A stretch of DNA of 64,000 nt from Paenibacillus gallinarum (GCF_014836635.1 NZ_JACSQL010000002.1:785580-849579); one strand, 5' to 3'; counted from the first letter of the stretch, positions 16,668-27,973 are shown. Notes: generated from the sequence alone by a model not told the origin. Program-made: numbers and translations.

Positions 16668-17816
16668 TTGACTTTAAACAGATTCAATCAGGAAAAGAAA
16701 CGAAATTCGGAAGTGCTTGTTATTGGAGGCGGTGTCATCGGATCCGCTATAGCTTACTACTTGTCATGTGATGGAATGGATGTAATGCAGCTCGAAGGTG
16801 CTCGTCAGGCAGATGGAGCTTCTGGTCATGCAGCGGGTATGCTTGCAGCAGGGCTTGAACATTTTTCTTCAGAGGAGCTTAGGAAATGGGCGAAGCGCAG
16901 CCAGCAGCTTATGGGACCATTAATTGATGATTTAAAGCTACACAGTGAAGTCAATGTAGCCATGAATGATTATGGTTTTGTTGTTCCTTTTTTGGAAGAT
17001 AAGTATGAAAAATTCTCTAAAATCATAGACCCCGCAAAGCAGGAATACTTATGGGACAAGAGCAAACTCCAAGGTGAAATCCCGTGCATCACGGGGAAAG
17101 CAGGAGGTGCTTTATTTTATCCAGAGGAACATCAACTGTTACCAGCCGAGTTAATCAAAGCCTATATCAAAGGTGCACAAAAGAAAGGAGCTGCTTTTAT
17201 CGATCAATGTTCCGTTTCAAGGCTGTTACTCGAAAATGGACGTGTTACTGGAGTAGAGACGAATCAAGGTATTTATAGAGCAGATAAAGTAGTGGTTGCG
17301 ACAGGACTTGGCAGTGATGCATTCTTGGGGTCCATCGGTATTGAACTGAATACCTATCCTGTAAAAGGCGAGATGGTAGCTCTATCAATGAATAGCGAAA
17401 CCTTGCATTATACGATCTATACTCCTGATGTTTACATTGTTCCAAAACCAGATCAAGAAATTTGGATCGGTGCCACGAGTATTCCTTACGGAAATGATAA
17501 TAAGGTAAGTGCCTCTGCCCTGAATACCCTTTTACATAAAGCAACAGGTTGGATTCCTGATATAAGAGAAGCCTCTTTTCTGCGCACATGGGCAGGCCTA
17601 AGGCCACAAACAGTAGATGGATTACCTTACATAGGCGCTTATTCTGAAGTTCAAGGCTTGTATCTTGCTGTAGGTCATTATCGGAATGGGATTTTACTTA
17701 GTGCAGTTACAGGAGAGACGATAAGCCGCTTGTTATCTGGAGAAACGGAAGATGAGATCGGTATTAGGTCCTTTTCAGCAAGCCGGATTATAAAGGAGAG
17801 GAGGGGAATTCATTGA
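16668..17816 (+). CDS. thiO: Glycine oxidase ThiO
   Basis: A 382-residue FAD-dependent amine oxidase that makes the dehydroglycine used for the thiazole ring. The dinucleotide-binding motif VIGGGVIGSAIAYYL is near residue 15, GASGHAAGMLA follows it, and a C-terminal GHYRNGILL segment completes the family pattern. It starts at TTG 16668 behind GGAGGGGAAGG. The stop overlaps the TTG start of thiS by 4 bases, so the two are translationally coupled. Regulation is by the upstream TPP riboswitch. Confidence 0.9.
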   Translation: MTLNRFNQEKKRNSEVLVIGGGVIGSAIAYYLSCDGMDVMQLEGARQADGASGHAAGMLAAGLEHFSSEELRKWAKRSQQLMGPLIDDLKLHSEVNVAMNDYGFVVPFLEDKYEKFSKIIDPAKQEYLWDKSKLQGEIPCITGKAGGALFYPEEHQLLPAELIKAYIKGAQKKGAAFIDQCSVSRLLLENGRVTGVETNQGIYRADKVVVATGLGSDAFLGSIGIELNTYPVKGEMVALSMNSETLHYTIYTPDVYIVPKPDQEIWIGATSIPYGNDNKVSASALNTLLHKATGWIPDIREASFLRTWAGLRPQTVDGLPYIGAYSEVQGLYLAVGHYRNGILLSAVTGETISRLLSGETEDEIGIRSFSASRIIKERRGIH

Positions 17817-18016
17817 AACTAAGAGTAAATGGACAGTACATTCAAATAGAAGAGGATCAGTTCACTGTCACAGATTTGCTGGAGTCACTAGACCTTGGTG
17901 TAAAGACCGTTGTCATTGAATGTAACGAACAAATTTTGACGAAAGATATGCATTATAGCACATTGCTAAAAGATGGAGACCATATCGAAATTGTACATTT
18001 CGTAGGAGGGGGATAA
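17813..18016 (+). CDS. thiS: Sulfur carrier protein ThiS
   Basis: A 67-residue ubiquitin-like protein ending in VGGG, giving the C-terminal Gly-Gly that ThiF adenylates and that carries sulfur to ThiG. It starts at TTG 17813 behind GGAGAGGAGGGG and overlaps both neighbours. Length and position are typical. Confidence 0.92.
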   Translation: MKLRVNGQYIQIEEDQFTVTDLLESLDLGVKTVVIECNEQILTKDMHYSTLLKDGDHIEIVHFVGGG

Positions 18017-18786
18017 TGATGTTAACGATAAGTAAATATAATTTTCATTCTCGGCTATTGCTCGGAACAGGTAAATTTGAGAATCTGGATGTACAAGGAA
18101 AGGCGGTTGAAATTTCAGAAACAGAGATTCTTACGTTTGCAGTACGCAGACTCAATTTAGATAAGAAAAATGAACCTCATTTTCTAGATCAGCTCGATCT
18201 CATGAAGTATACATTATTGCCTAATACCGCTGGTGCAAAAACCGCCGAGGAAGCTATACGAATTGCAAGGCTCGCGAAAGCTTCAGGTCTATGTGATATG
18301 ATAAAGGTTGAAGTCACCCAGGATGAACGAACACTTCTTCCTGACCCATTAGAAACGGTAAAAGCATGTGAAATCTTGCTTGCGGAAGGCTTTATCGTCC
18401 TTCCGTATATATCGGATGATGTCATTCTTGCAAAAAGACTTGAAAGGATGGGTGTTCATGCGCTTATGCCTGGAGCGTCACCAATCGGTTCTGGACAAGG
18501 CATTAACAACCCAAGAGCACTCGAATTCATTATAGAACAAGCGGCTGTCCCTGTTATCATTGACGCAGGAATACGTTCACCTCGCGATGCAGCGTATGCC
18601 ATGGAACTAGGTGCAGATGCGGTGCTTCTAAATTCAGCAGTATCTGGCGCAGGAAATCCGATCGTGATGGCAGAAGCAATGAAATATGCAGTCTGGGCAG
18701 GAAGGAAAGCATACGAGTCCGGGATGATTCCCGTGAAACGGTATGCTGCAGCAAGTAGTCCGCTGGAAGGGATGTTTGAAAATTGA
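18016..18786 (+). CDS. thiG: Thiazole synthase ThiG
   Basis: A 256-residue TIM-barrel enzyme that joins deoxyxylulose phosphate, dehydroglycine and ThiS thiocarboxylate into the thiazole. Recognisable parts are LLLGTGKF near the N-terminus, [20 protein letters not shown] with the likely Schiff-base lysine, and the phosphate-binding PVIIDAGI and [21 protein letters not shown] lies before ATG 18016; ATG 18019 is an equal alternative. The stop overlaps the thiF start. Confidence 0.95.
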   Translation: MMLTISKYNFHSRLLLGTGKFENLDVQGKAVEISETEILTFAVRRLNLDKKNEPHFLDQLDLMKYTLLPNTAGAKTAEEAIRIARLAKASGLCDMIKVEVTQDERTLLPDPLETVKACEILLAEGFIVLPYISDDVILAKRLERMGVHALMPGASPIGSGQGINNPRALEFIIEQAAVPVIIDAGIRSPRDAAYAMELGADAVLLNSAVSGAGNPIVMAEAMKYAVWAGRKAYESGMIPVKRYAAASSPLEGMFEN

Positions 18787-19859
18787 ACAAAGAAGTTTCT
18801 TCTACTCATAAAAACGAAGAAAAGATAGAAGCTCAGCATCATGAACGATACTCAAGGCAGGAGCTTTTTGCTCCGTTTGGAGCCGAAGGACAGAAGAAAT
18901 TAATGGACAGTCATGTGCTTATTATCGGTGCGGGTGCACTAGGCACAGGGATCGCAGAGACGCTCGCAAGAGGAGGCGTAGGTCATCTTACGATCGTGGA
19001 CCGCGATTATGTGGAGTGGTCTAATCTGCAAAGACAGCAGCTGTATAATGAAGATGACGTAAAGCAGAGGCTTCCAAAAGCGGTGGCCGCCCAGAAACGG
19101 CTGCAGGCGATTAACTCTGAAATTACCATTGATATTCATGTTATGGATGCAGGGATTGATGAACTAGATGAATTGATCGAGGCTGCAGACTTAGTTATGG
19201 ATGCGACTGATAATTTTGATACAAGACTCATTATTAACGACCTGGCTGTGAAATATGGCACTCCATGGATTTATGGAGGCTGTGTTGGCAGTTACGGAAT
19301 TACTTATACTTTTATTCCCGGCAAGACGCCGTGTCTAAATTGTCTGCTAGGGGAAGTTCCGCTTGGCGGGGATACATGTGATACTGCGGGGATCTTACCT
19401 CAGACAGTACAGATGGTAACGGCTAATCAGACAATGGAAGCCTTTAAATGGCTGAGTGGGAATGTTGATGCTATGCGTAAAAAGTTATTATCTTTTGATA
19501 TGTGGCGTAATGAATATACATCGATTGGTGTAGATCGAGCTAAGAATCCAGCATGTCTTTCTTGCGGAGCGAAACGCCAGTATCCTTATTTAAATGCCGC
19601 TAATAACGATAGGTCTGAGGTGTTGTGCGGCCGGGATACGGTACAAATACGACCTGCTCGTAAATTAGAGTGGGATCTGGAGCAGGTTGCAGAGCGCCTT
19701 CGCAGACTGAATCAAGGCAAGGTAGAAGTTAATCCTTTCTTAATTTCTTTTCAACTTGATGCACAGCGAATGGTTATTTTTAAAGACGGGCGGGTTCTCG
19801 TACACGGTACAAAAGATAAGGCAGCAGCAAAAACGTTGTATCATCGCTATTTCGGCTAA
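18783..19859 (+). CDS. thiF: ThiS adenylyltransferase ThiF (MoeB/E1-like)
   Basis: A 358-residue E1-like enzyme. The ATP-binding motif [11 protein letters not shown] is preceded by the [12 protein letters not shown] segment common to ThiF and MoeB. Zinc ligands are two CxxC pairs, CLNC and CLSC, and DATDNFDTR is the conserved adenylation loop. Roughly 80 residues follow the second CxxC. Because moeA occurs elsewhere in the window, this protein might also serve MoaD, but position within the thi operon points to ThiS. The start is TTG 18783, overlapping thiG. Confidence 0.9.
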   Translation: MNKEVSSTHKNEEKIEAQHHERYSRQELFAPFGAEGQKKLMDSHVLIIGAGALGTGIAETLARGGVGHLTIVDRDYVEWSNLQRQQLYNEDDVKQRLPKAVAAQKRLQAINSEITIDIHVMDAGIDELDELIEAADLVMDATDNFDTRLIINDLAVKYGTPWIYGGCVGSYGITYTFIPGKTPCLNCLLGEVPLGGDTCDTAGILPQTVQMVTANQTMEAFKWLSGNVDAMRKKLLSFDMWRNEYTSIGVDRAKNPACLSCGAKRQYPYLNAANNDRSEVLCGRDTVQIRPARKLEWDLEQVAERLRRLNQGKVEVNPFLISFQLDAQRMVIFKDGRVLVHGTKDKAAAKTLYHRYFG

Positions 19860-19881
19860 TTCTTATAAAAATCATTCATAA

Positions 19882-19915
19882 AAAAACCATTCACGAATGA
19901 AGTGAATGGTTTTTT
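19882..19915. terminator. Bidirectional terminator between thiF and thiN
   Basis: AAAAACCATTCAC and GTGAATGGTTTTTT form a perfect 13-bp stem with T runs on both strands, fitting the convergent genes on either side. Confidence 0.9.
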
Positions 19916-19924
19916 GTTCTGTCA

Positions 19925-20569
19925 TTACTCATCTCTACTCTCAATAACCAGGAGTAAACCTTCTTTTATGGTTATTGTTCCTGTTTCATGTAGCAGCCGA
20001 TTACTGATCCCAAGAGATTCACCAATAGAGAGTACGGCATCATGAAGTGGATACATAAATCCTTCGAGCGTAATTCCGGTAACCTCATTCGACAGAGGGA
20101 TGAGTGATACATAAGGAAAATCATTACACTGAACGATATAAACCGAATCGATTAGTGATATACGGTTATGTTGATTTCGGATAGAACATGAAATTTCACG
20201 TCTCAGTACCTTAGACATAATCTGAATATTAGCAAGCGTATGATCCATTCTTGTTCCGATTGCACCGTAAATAATAATTTCTTGAGGTTTCATTTTAATT
20301 GCATATTCTAAAGCCAATTCAGTATCAGATAAATTCTTGTTAATCGGGTCACAACTAACAAATTGTTTGCTGTTTTGCTGTATTTTACGAAGCTGGTCTT
20401 CTGTAACTGAATCAAAGTCCCCTGCAGAGAGATCCGGTGTAATTCCATGCTGGACTAGAAACCATGCACCATAATCAGCACCTATGACAGTATCTCCCGG
20501 CTGTATTTCTTTGATATCAGTTTCTTCGAGTGAGCCTCCTGTAAAAATAATTACTCTTTTTGTAGTCAT
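19925..20569 (-). CDS. thiN: Thiamine pyrophosphokinase
   Basis: A 214-residue enzyme that converts thiamine plus ATP to thiamine pyrophosphate. Conserved segments are DTVIGADYGAWFL near residue 25, DLSAGDFDS with its acidic pair, SDTELALEYA and IYGAIGTRMDHTLAN. It is convergent with the thiazole operon, so it completes local thiamine metabolism while standing outside the riboswitch transcript. Adjacent thiamine genes make the call secure. Confidence 0.92.
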   Translation of the reverse strand: MTTKRVIIFTGGSLEETDIKEIQPGDTVIGADYGAWFLVQHGITPDLSAGDFDSVTEDQLRKIQQNSKQFVSCDPINKNLSDTELALEYAIKMKPQEIIIYGAIGTRMDHTLANIQIMSKVLRREISCSIRNQHNRISLIDSVYIVQCNDFPYVSLIPLSNEVTGITLEGFMYPLHDAVLSIGESLGISNRLLHETGTITIKEGLLLVIESRDE

Positions 20570-20629
20570 TCTGACACCTTCTTGAATGTGAGTTCATTAC
20601 TACCCTTGAGTATATATGACATTTTCTTG

Positions 20630-20659
20630 TTGCACAATCTGCCGAAAGTCTTCTACAAT
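20630..20659 (+). promoter_or_regulatory. Sigma-A promoter before the TRIC channel gene
   Basis: TTGCAC at 20630-20635 and TACAAT at 20654-20659 with an 18-base spacer. The predicted transcript would start near 20666. Confidence 0.6.
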
Positions 20660-20709
20660 GTAAAAAGTGTGTTAATAAAATGACTTATAAGGTGAGGTTA
20701 GAAGCCGCA

Positions 20710-21375
20710 GTGGATATGAGTGTTTTTGAAGTGTTCAGTATTATAGGAACGATTGCTTTTGCGATGTCGGGAGCTTTTGTTGCCATGGAGGAAGATTACG
20801 ATATCTTAGGAATTGTGGTACTCGGATTGGTGACGGCCTTTGGCGGGGGGGTAATCCGGAACGTTCTTATCGGAGTTCCTGTTACAACGCTCTGGAGTCA
20901 GGGCACCTTAATTATGCTTGCACTTATTTCTATTGCGATTGCTTTTGTGCTGCCTATTCCGTGGATTGGTCATTGGAAAAAAACAGAGATGTTTTTTGAT
21001 GCCATTGGGTTATCTGCTTTTGCTATTCAGGGTGCGCTTTATGCTACAAAAATGAATCACCCGATCAGCGCGGTTATAGTGGCAGGGGTTCTGACTGGTA
21101 TTGGCGGAGGTATTATTAGAGATTTGCTCGCAGGACGGAAACCGATGGTCTTAAGAGATGAAATTTATGCGGTGTGGGCAATCATGGCGGGACTTCTTAT
21201 TGGTCTGGGTATGACGAACAGTACAACGAGTCTGCTCATTCTTTTTACAGTAGTTGTTATGCTGAGAATGCTATCTGTGCACTATAAATGGAAGTTGCCT
21301 AGAAGATCTCTAAGACCAAGTGAAGAAGTGATATTAGAGGCTGGTGCTAACAACCATCAAACGAAAAGTTTGTAA
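20710..21375 (+). CDS. TRIC-family (UPF0126) membrane channel protein
   Basis: A polytopic membrane protein of about 221 residues with two tandem homologous halves, each with a glycine-rich pore motif: AFGGGVIRNVLIG and GIGGGIIRDLLAG. These repeats define the bacterial trimeric intracellular cation channel family (YvgT-like). About seven hydrophobic segments are visible. AAGGTGAGG at 20690-20698 suits GTG 20710; ATG 20716 would also match the usual family start, and ATG 20680 has no ribosome site. The physiological ion is not readable. Confidence 0.85.
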   Translation: MDMSVFEVFSIIGTIAFAMSGAFVAMEEDYDILGIVVLGLVTAFGGGVIRNVLIGVPVTTLWSQGTLIMLALISIAIAFVLPIPWIGHWKKTEMFFDAIGLSAFAIQGALYATKMNHPISAVIVAGVLTGIGGGIIRDLLAGRKPMVLRDEIYAVWAIMAGLLIGLGMTNSTTSLLILFTVVVMLRMLSVHYKWKLPRRSLRPSEEVILEAGANNHQTKSL

Positions 21376-21390
21376 GGGGAGGAGAGAGAT

Positions 21391-21851
21391 ATGATACACG
21401 TTTTGTTTGTTTGTTTAGGTAACATATGCAGGTCGCCTATGGCGGAGGCGGTACTGCGGCATAAAATTGCAGCTCGTCATTTGGATGGTAAAATAGTAGT
21501 GGATTCTGCAGGCACGGGGATTGGCATATCGGTAAACCTCCTCACGAAGGAACAAGCTCATTACTAACTTCCAAAGGCATCACTTATGAAGGGATGACCG
21601 CGAGACAAGTGATAGAAGAAGACTTTGTTAATTTTGATTATATTATCTGTATGGATGATTCAAACGAACTCAATCTTCGCAAACTACGGGGCGCGGAAAA
21701 TGCCAAGATTATTAAGTTTATGGATCTGCTTCCTGATGAGCAGGTTAGAGAAGTACCGGATCCTTATTACACGGGCAATTTCGATGAAGTGTACCGGCTT
21801 ATTGATCTTGGGACGGAAGTATTGTTGAAGCAAATTATAGAAGAAAATTAG
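21391..21851 (+). pseudogene. Low-molecular-weight protein tyrosine phosphatase, frameshifted
   Basis: From ATG 21391 (AGGGGAGGAG upstream) the N-terminus reads VLFVCLGNICRSPMAEA, the CX5R phosphatase loop of the LMW-PTP family, and runs to VDSAGTG. Immediately after, at the GGGG run 21516-21519, the frame is lost and meets a stop at 21564-21566. One more base in that run would restore DWHIGKPPHEGTSS, then the C-terminal part up to DPYYTGNFDEVY with the conserved acid-loop DP at its expected place. So the gene is either a recent pseudogene or contains a homopolymer sequencing error. Intact, it would be about 153 residues and resemble YwlE/YfkJ phosphatases. The C-terminal part is otherwise well conserved, which favours error or very recent loss. 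Confidence 0.85.
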
Positions 21852-21854
21852 CAT

Positions 21855-21882
21855 AAAAAAGCCGGCTCTGTGAGCCGGCTAA
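21855..21882 (-). terminator. Terminator of the esterase gene
   Basis: AGCCGGCTC and its complement form a 9-bp GC-rich stem with a 2-base loop. The flanking A run (21855-21860) becomes a T run on the minus strand, so it mainly serves the minus-strand esterase. Confidence 0.85.
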
Positions 21883-21940
21883 TATTATAATTTTAATGAA
21901 AGCGATATCATTAGGTCGATATGAGTTGTTATACCTGTAA

Positions 21941-22675
21941 TCAACCTTTATTGAGGAAGTGCATCAATGCATCCGGCAATTCATTTTGCCAGAAACCCCA
22001 TTGATGCTTACCGTCTTTTTCAGCATAAGTTACCGCAGCACCGCGATCTTCTAGAAGTTTGCGAGTTTTTCGGTTGAGGTCTACAAAGTCATATACGCCT
22101 GTATCGGCTTCGAAATCTCTTTCTTGGAGTCCGACAATCATCCAAACTTCAAGTGAGGACAAGTCGGTTGCTTTCGCGTAAATGTCTTGGGATTCTTCAT
22201 AAAAAGCACCAGACATACTGATGACTTTGCTAAATAGGTCTGGATACATCAAGGCCAAGTGCAGCGATACACTTCCACCAAGCGAATCGCCAGCCAGAAT
22301 ACGTTCGTCTTTAGAGCGGCGAACAGGATATTTTGCTTCGATAAAAGGAATAACCTCTTCTGCAAAAGCAGAAGTGTACTTATCAAACAGGTTGCCAAAG
22401 GGAGCGTATTCCTGCGTTCTAACTTTCACATTAACTTCGACGCCGACGATAATAAAAGGTTCAATGCCTTCATCGAGTATAAGACGGTTAGCCGTTGTAG
22501 CGATCCGACCGAAGTTAAAAAACTCTTCGCCGTCTTGACAGTAAACGACAGGATAACTTAATAATTCATTGTAACCAGGCGGGAGATAAATGCGAAGATT
22601 ACGTGTTTCATTCAAAAATTGACTGAACATTTCTTCTTTTAAAATCGTTCTTTTTAAATAGCGAGAATCCGTCAT
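21941..22675 (-). CDS. Alpha/beta hydrolase, esterase D/enterochelin esterase-like
   Basis: A 244-residue cytoplasmic hydrolase. The nucleophile elbow is GDSLGG; YPVVYCQDGEEFF and the terminal GKHQWGFW with the likely catalytic His are typical of the Fes/YuiI-like esterase family. There is no signal peptide. AAAGGTGA lies before ATG 22675. No siderophore genes lie close by, so iron-siderophore hydrolysis should not be assumed. An 18-bp palindrome sits about 60 bases upstream and may regulate it. Confidence 0.8.
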   Translation of the reverse strand: MTDSRYLKRTILKEEMFSQFLNETRNLRIYLPPGYNELLSYPVVYCQDGEEFFNFGRIATTANRLILDEGIEPFIIVGVEVNVKVRTQEYAPFGNLFDKYTSAFAEEVIPFIEAKYPVRRSKDERILAGDSLGGSVSLHLALMYPDLFSKVISMSGAFYEESQDIYAKATDLSSLEVWMIVGLQERDFEADTGVYDFVDLNRKTRKLLEDRGAAVTYAEKDGKHQWGFWQNELPDALMHFLNKG

Positions 22676-22731
22676 GATTGGTCACCTTTTTCGTCTGTTT
22701 TTGCAATCATCTTAACAATAAGATAAGATTA

Positions 22732-22749
22732 AACGTAAGTGCTTACGTT
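22732..22749. promoter_or_regulatory. Perfect inverted repeat, candidate operator
   Basis: AACGTAAG and CTTACGTT are perfect 8-bp arms separated by TG, in the gap between the esterase and pdhA. The gap is otherwise AT-rich. The symmetry fits a dimeric repressor site, but no regulator can be assigned. Confidence 0.4.
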
Positions 22750-22847
22750 GTACAAGCAATGGTTTTAGCATGAAGCTGTTATACCATTTTGTATCACCTG
22801 TTATACAAACAAAAAAAGACTGAAGTTAAAAAAATCAACGTTTATCT

Positions 22848-22877
22848 TTGACGTATGTACCAAGACAGGTGTATAAT
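22848..22877 (+). promoter_or_regulatory. pdhA: Sigma-A promoter of the pdh operon
   Basis: TTGACG at 22848-22853 and TATAAT at 22872-22877 with an 18-base spacer, 55 bases before the pdhA start. Confidence 0.75.
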
Positions 22878-22887
22878 AATTCTATAA

Positions 22888-24000
<1,113 letters not shown>

Positions 24001-24151
24001 TTTCGAAATTCGGTAAAGGCTTTTTATAGAAGTGTTTGCCACAGAATTTGTGGCTGAACCCTGATCCTTGTAACTGCTTGTACATATCAAGCTGACAAAG
24101 GTCGCTGGGTGGTCATAGGAACTGTTAAATGTTTAAGGAGGAAATGAAGCA

Positions 24152-25132
24152 ATGGCACAAATGAACATGAAAGAAGCGATTCGCGATGCAATGCGCGTAG
24201 AGCTCAAACGCGACCCGAATGTCCTGGTTTTCGGTGAAGACGTGGGTAATGTTGGCGGTGTATTCCGTGCGACTGAAGGTCTTCAAAAAGAATTTGGCGA
24301 AGAGCGTGTATTCGATACACCGCTTGCTGAGTCTGCGATCGGCGGTCTTGCAGTAGGTCTTGGTGTTACAGGTTTCCGTCCTGTTGCTGAAATTCAATTT
24401 GTAGGATTTATCTTTGAGGCACTTGACCAAATTGCGGTTCAAGCTGCACGTATGCGTTTCCGTTCAGGCGGTCGTTACAACTCCCCAATCGTGTTCCGTA
24501 CACCTTTTGGCGGCGGCGTAAAAGCAGCTGAACTTCACACAGATTCTCTGGAAGGTTTGCTAACGCAAACTCCGGGTATTAAAGTAGTAGTCCCTTCTAA
24601 CCCTTATGATGCAAAAGGTCTTTTGATCGCATCTATTCGTGATAACGATCCTGTATTCTTTATGGAGCATTTGAACCTTTACCATGCGTTCCGTGCTGAA
24701 GTACCTGAAGAAGATTATGTGGTTGAACTTGGTAAAGCAAATGTTGTACGCGAAGGTTCTGATGTAACGATCATTACTTACGGTATGATGGTTCACACTT
24801 CTGTGAAAGCTGCAGAAGAACTGGAAAAAACAAAAGGTATTAAAGTAGAAGTTATCGATCTGCGTACAATTAGCCCAATCGATATCGATACGATCTTGGC
24901 ATCTGTGAAGAAAACAAACCGCGCAATCGTGGTTCAAGAAGCACAAAAGAGTTCTGGCGTAGCTGCTGAAGTCATTGCACAAATCAATGAAAAAGCAATT
25001 CTACACTTGGAAGCTCCTGTTCTTCGTGTTGCGGGTCCAGATACAATATATCCATTTGCGCAAATCGAAGACGCTTGGCTTCCTACACCTAATCGCATCA
25101 TTGCAGCTGTGAACAAAGTACTCGAATTTTAA
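24152..25132 (+). CDS. pdhB: Pyruvate dehydrogenase E1 component, beta subunit
   Basis: A 326-residue partner of PdhA forming the heterotetrameric E1. [16 protein letters not shown], the [12 protein letters not shown] segment and the C-terminal transketolase-like domain with RVAGPDT are typical. TAAGGAGGAAATGAAGC precedes ATG 24152. The 151-base gap after pdhA holds a small GCCACA/TGTGGC hairpin (24038-24054), which may be an RNA processing or stability element, but I see no promoter there. Confidence 0.95.
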   Translation: MAQMNMKEAIRDAMRVELKRDPNVLVFGEDVGNVGGVFRATEGLQKEFGEERVFDTPLAESAIGGLAVGLGVTGFRPVAEIQFVGFIFEALDQIAVQAARMRFRSGGRYNSPIVFRTPFGGGVKAAELHTDSLEGLLTQTPGIKVVVPSNPYDAKGLLIASIRDNDPVFFMEHLNLYHAFRAEVPEEDYVVELGKANVVREGSDVTIITYGMMVHTSVKAAEELEKTKGIKVEVIDLRTISPIDIDTILASVKKTNRAIVVQEAQKSSGVAAEVIAQINEKAILHLEAPVLRVAGPDTIYPFAQIEDAWLPTPNRIIAAVNKVLEF

Positions 25133-25162
25133 TTAGGGATTTAAACTAGGGAGGTAATACAA

Positions 25163-26464
25163 GTGGCTAAATTTAATTATAAATTCCCTGAACTTGGGGA
25201 AGGTCTTCACGAAGGCGAAATCATCAAAATGCACATCAAACCAGGTGATAAAGTTACTGACGACGATATCATCATGGAAGTTCAAAACGACAAGGCAGTC
25301 GTAGAAGTACCTTGCCCTGTTAACGGTACAGTTACAGAAGTATTCGCTAAAGACGGAGACATCTTTAACGTTGGCGCAATTGTAGCGGTAATTGATGCTG
25401 AAGGCGAAATTCCTGAGCAAGACGAAGAAGAAGCTTCTCAAGAAGCAAATGCAGCACAAGGTGGAGCCGACACTACAGATTCCCCTGCTAGCAGCAGCCC
25501 AAGTGAAGCAAAAGAAGGCGGAGAAAAAGGTGTTTCCACAGCTTCTAGCAAAGAAGTTTTGGCAACTCCTAGCGTTCGTAAATTTGCTCGTGAGCAAGGT
25601 GTGGATATCTCTGAAGTTACGGGAACTGGCAACAACGGTAAAGTAACGAAAGAAGATGTAGAAGCATTCAAAAATGGCGGCGGTAAAGCAGCAGCAGCTC
25701 CTGCCAAAGAAGAAACTGCACCAGCAAGTGCTCCTGCAGCAAGCGCTGGCGTTAGCACTCGTGCAGAAGAAGAGCGTGTTCCATTCAAAGGAATCCGTAA
25801 AGCTATTTCTAACGCAATGGTTAAATCTGCTTACACAGCACCTCACGTTACAATCATGGACGAAGTTGATGTAACTGAACTTGTTGCATTCCGTACTCGC
25901 ATGAAACCGATCGCTGAGAAAAAAGGTACAAAAGTAACTTACTTGCCATTTATCGTGAAAGCACTCGTTGCAGCAACTCGTGAGTTCCCTGTAATGAACG
26001 CAATGATCGATGAGCAATCTAATGAAATTGTATACAAAAAATACTACAACATCGGTATCGCTACAGATACAGACAACGGACTTATTGTTCCAGTAATTCA
26101 TGATGCAGATCGTAAGAGCATCTGGATGATTGCTGATAGCATCCGTGATCTAGCTGCACGTGGTCGTGAGGGTAAATTGTCTGCTAACGAAATGAAAGGC
26201 AGCACAATTTCTATCTCTAACATCGGTTCTGCAGGCGGTATGTTCTTCACTCCGATCATCAACTTCCCAGAAGTTGCTATCCTCGGAACTGGACGTATTA
26301 GTGAAAAAGCAATCATTAGAGATGGTGAAGTAGTAGCAGCTCCAGTAATGGCTCTGTCTCTAAGCTTTGACCACCGTATCATCGATGGTGCTACAGCACA
26401 AAACTTTATGAACTATATTAAATCCCTTCTCGCTAATCCCGAGTTGCTGGTAATGGAGGTATAA
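25163..26464 (+). CDS. pdhC: Dihydrolipoyl acetyltransferase, E2 of pyruvate dehydrogenase
   Basis: A 433-residue protein with one lipoyl domain (Lys44 in NDKAVVEV), an Ala/Glu/Ser-rich linker, a peripheral subunit-binding domain around residues 130-165 ([14 protein letters not shown]) and another flexible linker. The acyltransferase core ends in [12 protein letters not shown] with the catalytic His and Asp. It forms the core of the complex and binds E1 and E3. GTG 25163 follows GGGAGGTAATACAA. A single lipoyl domain is usual in Bacillales. Confidence 0.95.
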   Translation: MAKFNYKFPELGEGLHEGEIIKMHIKPGDKVTDDDIIMEVQNDKAVVEVPCPVNGTVTEVFAKDGDIFNVGAIVAVIDAEGEIPEQDEEEASQEANAAQGGADTTDSPASSSPSEAKEGGEKGVSTASSKEVLATPSVRKFAREQGVDISEVTGTGNNGKVTKEDVEAFKNGGGKAAAAPAKEETAPASAPAASAGVSTRAEEERVPFKGIRKAISNAMVKSAYTAPHVTIMDEVDVTELVAFRTRMKPIAEKKGTKVTYLPFIVKALVAATREFPVMNAMIDEQSNEIVYKKYYNIGIATDTDNGLIVPVIHDADRKSIWMIADSIRDLAARGREGKLSANEMKGSTISISNIGSAGGMFFTPIINFPEVAILGTGRISEKAIIRDGEVVAAPVMALSLSFDHRIIDGATAQNFMNYIKSLLANPELLVMEV

Positions 26465-26468
26465 TAAT

Positions 26469-27884
26469 ATGGTAGTAGGCGACGCTTCTCTCGATATTGA
26501 CACTCTAGTCATTGGTGCAGGCCCTGGTGGTTATGTAGCAGCAATTCGTGCGGCTCAGCTTGGTCAACAAGTTTTGATCGTTGATAAATCAGAACTCGGC
26601 GGTGTTTGTTTGAACCGTGGTTGTATTCCTTCCAAAGCATTGATCTCAGCAGCTCATGCTTTCGAGAATGCAAAACACGCTGATCAATTCGGCGTAACTG
26701 CAGAAAACGTAAAAGTGGACTTTGCAAAAACTCAAGAATTCAAAAACGGTGTTGTTAAAAAGATGACTGGCGGCGTTAGCGCTCTTCTTAAAGGCAACAA
26801 AGTTGAAGTATTCAACGGTGAGTGCATGTTCATTAATGAAAACGAAGCGCGTGTATTCAACGATCATGAATCTCCGCGTTACCGTTTCAAAAATGCAATT
26901 ATTGCTACAGGTTCCCGTCCAATTGAACTGAAACCTTTCCCATTTGGCGGACGCATTCTGTCTTCTACAGAAGCTTTGAACCTGCAAGAAGTACCAGCTA
27001 GCATGATCGTTATCGGCGGCGGCTATATCGGTGCTGAGCTTGGTCAAATGTACTCCAAATTCGGAACCAAAGTAACCATTATCGAAGGTATGGATACTGT
27101 TCTTCCTGGATTTGATAAAGACATGACTTCGCTAGTTGCGAAAAACATGAAGAAAACAGGCATCGAAATCGTAACAAACGCAAAAGCAGAATCTGCTGAG
27201 CAAACAGATAAAGATGTAACTGTTAAATATAGCGTTAACGGCGAAAGCAAAGAAGTTACTGCAGAATACCTGCTTGTAACGGTTGGACGTCGTCCTAACA
27301 CAGATGGTGAGCTTGGTCTTGACCTGATCGGTGTTGAAACTGACGAGCGTGGTTTTGTTAAAGTTGATAACCAAGGCCGCACAAACCACAAACACATCTT
27401 CGCAATTGGTGATATCGTAGCAGGTCTTGCACTTGCACATAAAGCTTCTTACGAAGGTAAAGTAGCAGCTGAAGCGATTGCTGGAATGCCTTCCGTAGTG
27501 GATTACAAAGTAATGCCAGCGGTAGTATTTACAGATCCTGAATGCTCCAGCGTTGGTTACACTGAAAAAGAAGCGAAAGAAAAAGGATATAAAGTTAAAT
27601 CCGGTAAATTCTCTTACGCAGGTAACGGTCGTGCCGTTTCCCTTGGACATCCTGAAGGTTTCGTGAAGCTTGTTGCTGAAGAAGACACAGGAATCGTACT
27701 GGGCGGACAAATCGTTGGTCTGGAAGCTTCTAACTTGATCGCTGAAATTGGTCTTGCTATCGAAATGGGTGCTACCCTTGAAGATATCGCATTGACAATT
27801 CATGCGCATCCAACACTTGGTGAAATCGTGGCAGAAGCATCCGAAGTGGTTTTGGGACATCCAATCCACACAATGGTTCGCTAA
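26469..27884 (+). CDS. pdhD: Dihydrolipoyl dehydrogenase, E3 of pyruvate dehydrogenase
   Basis: A 471-residue flavoprotein disulfide oxidoreductase that reoxidises lipoamide with NAD+. FAD binding is VIGAGPGGYVAA, the redox disulfide is CLNRGCIPSK, NAD binding is VIGGGYIGAELG, and the dimer-interface catalytic His is in IHAHPTLGE. It ends the operon; TGGAGGT upstream of ATG 26469 overlaps the end of pdhC. Confidence 0.95.
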   Translation: MVVGDASLDIDTLVIGAGPGGYVAAIRAAQLGQQVLIVDKSELGGVCLNRGCIPSKALISAAHAFENAKHADQFGVTAENVKVDFAKTQEFKNGVVKKMTGGVSALLKGNKVEVFNGECMFINENEARVFNDHESPRYRFKNAIIATGSRPIELKPFPFGGRILSSTEALNLQEVPASMIVIGGGYIGAELGQMYSKFGTKVTIIEGMDTVLPGFDKDMTSLVAKNMKKTGIEIVTNAKAESAEQTDKDVTVKYSVNGESKEVTAEYLLVTVGRRPNTDGELGLDLIGVETDERGFVKVDNQGRTNHKHIFAIGDIVAGLALAHKASYEGKVAAEAIAGMPSVVDYKVMPAVVFTDPECSSVGYTEKEAKEKGYKVKSGKFSYAGNGRAVSLGHPEGFVKLVAEEDTGIVLGGQIVGLEASNLIAEIGLAIEMGATLEDIALTIHAHPTLGEIVAEASEVVLGHPIHTMVR

Positions 27885-27931
27885 TCTCTTACGAGTTTAA
27901 GTAATTCATTTAAACAGCATAGTTTGCTTTG

Positions 27932-27973
27932 GAGGCAAGAGGCGGTCATTCGTCTTCTTTGCCTCTTTTTTTT
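27932..27973 (+). terminator. Terminator of the pdh operon
   Basis: GAGGCAAGAGGCG pairs imperfectly with CGTCTTCTTTGCCTC and is followed by eight or more T residues. Confidence 0.85.

Noticed and set aside
25133..26101. Long minus-strand open frame opposite pdhC
   Set aside because: Same cause as above; Cys- and Phe-rich translation typical of antisense frames.
27132..27869. Long minus-strand open frame opposite pdhD
   Set aside because: Antisense shadow of a biased coding gene, no ribosome site or family match.
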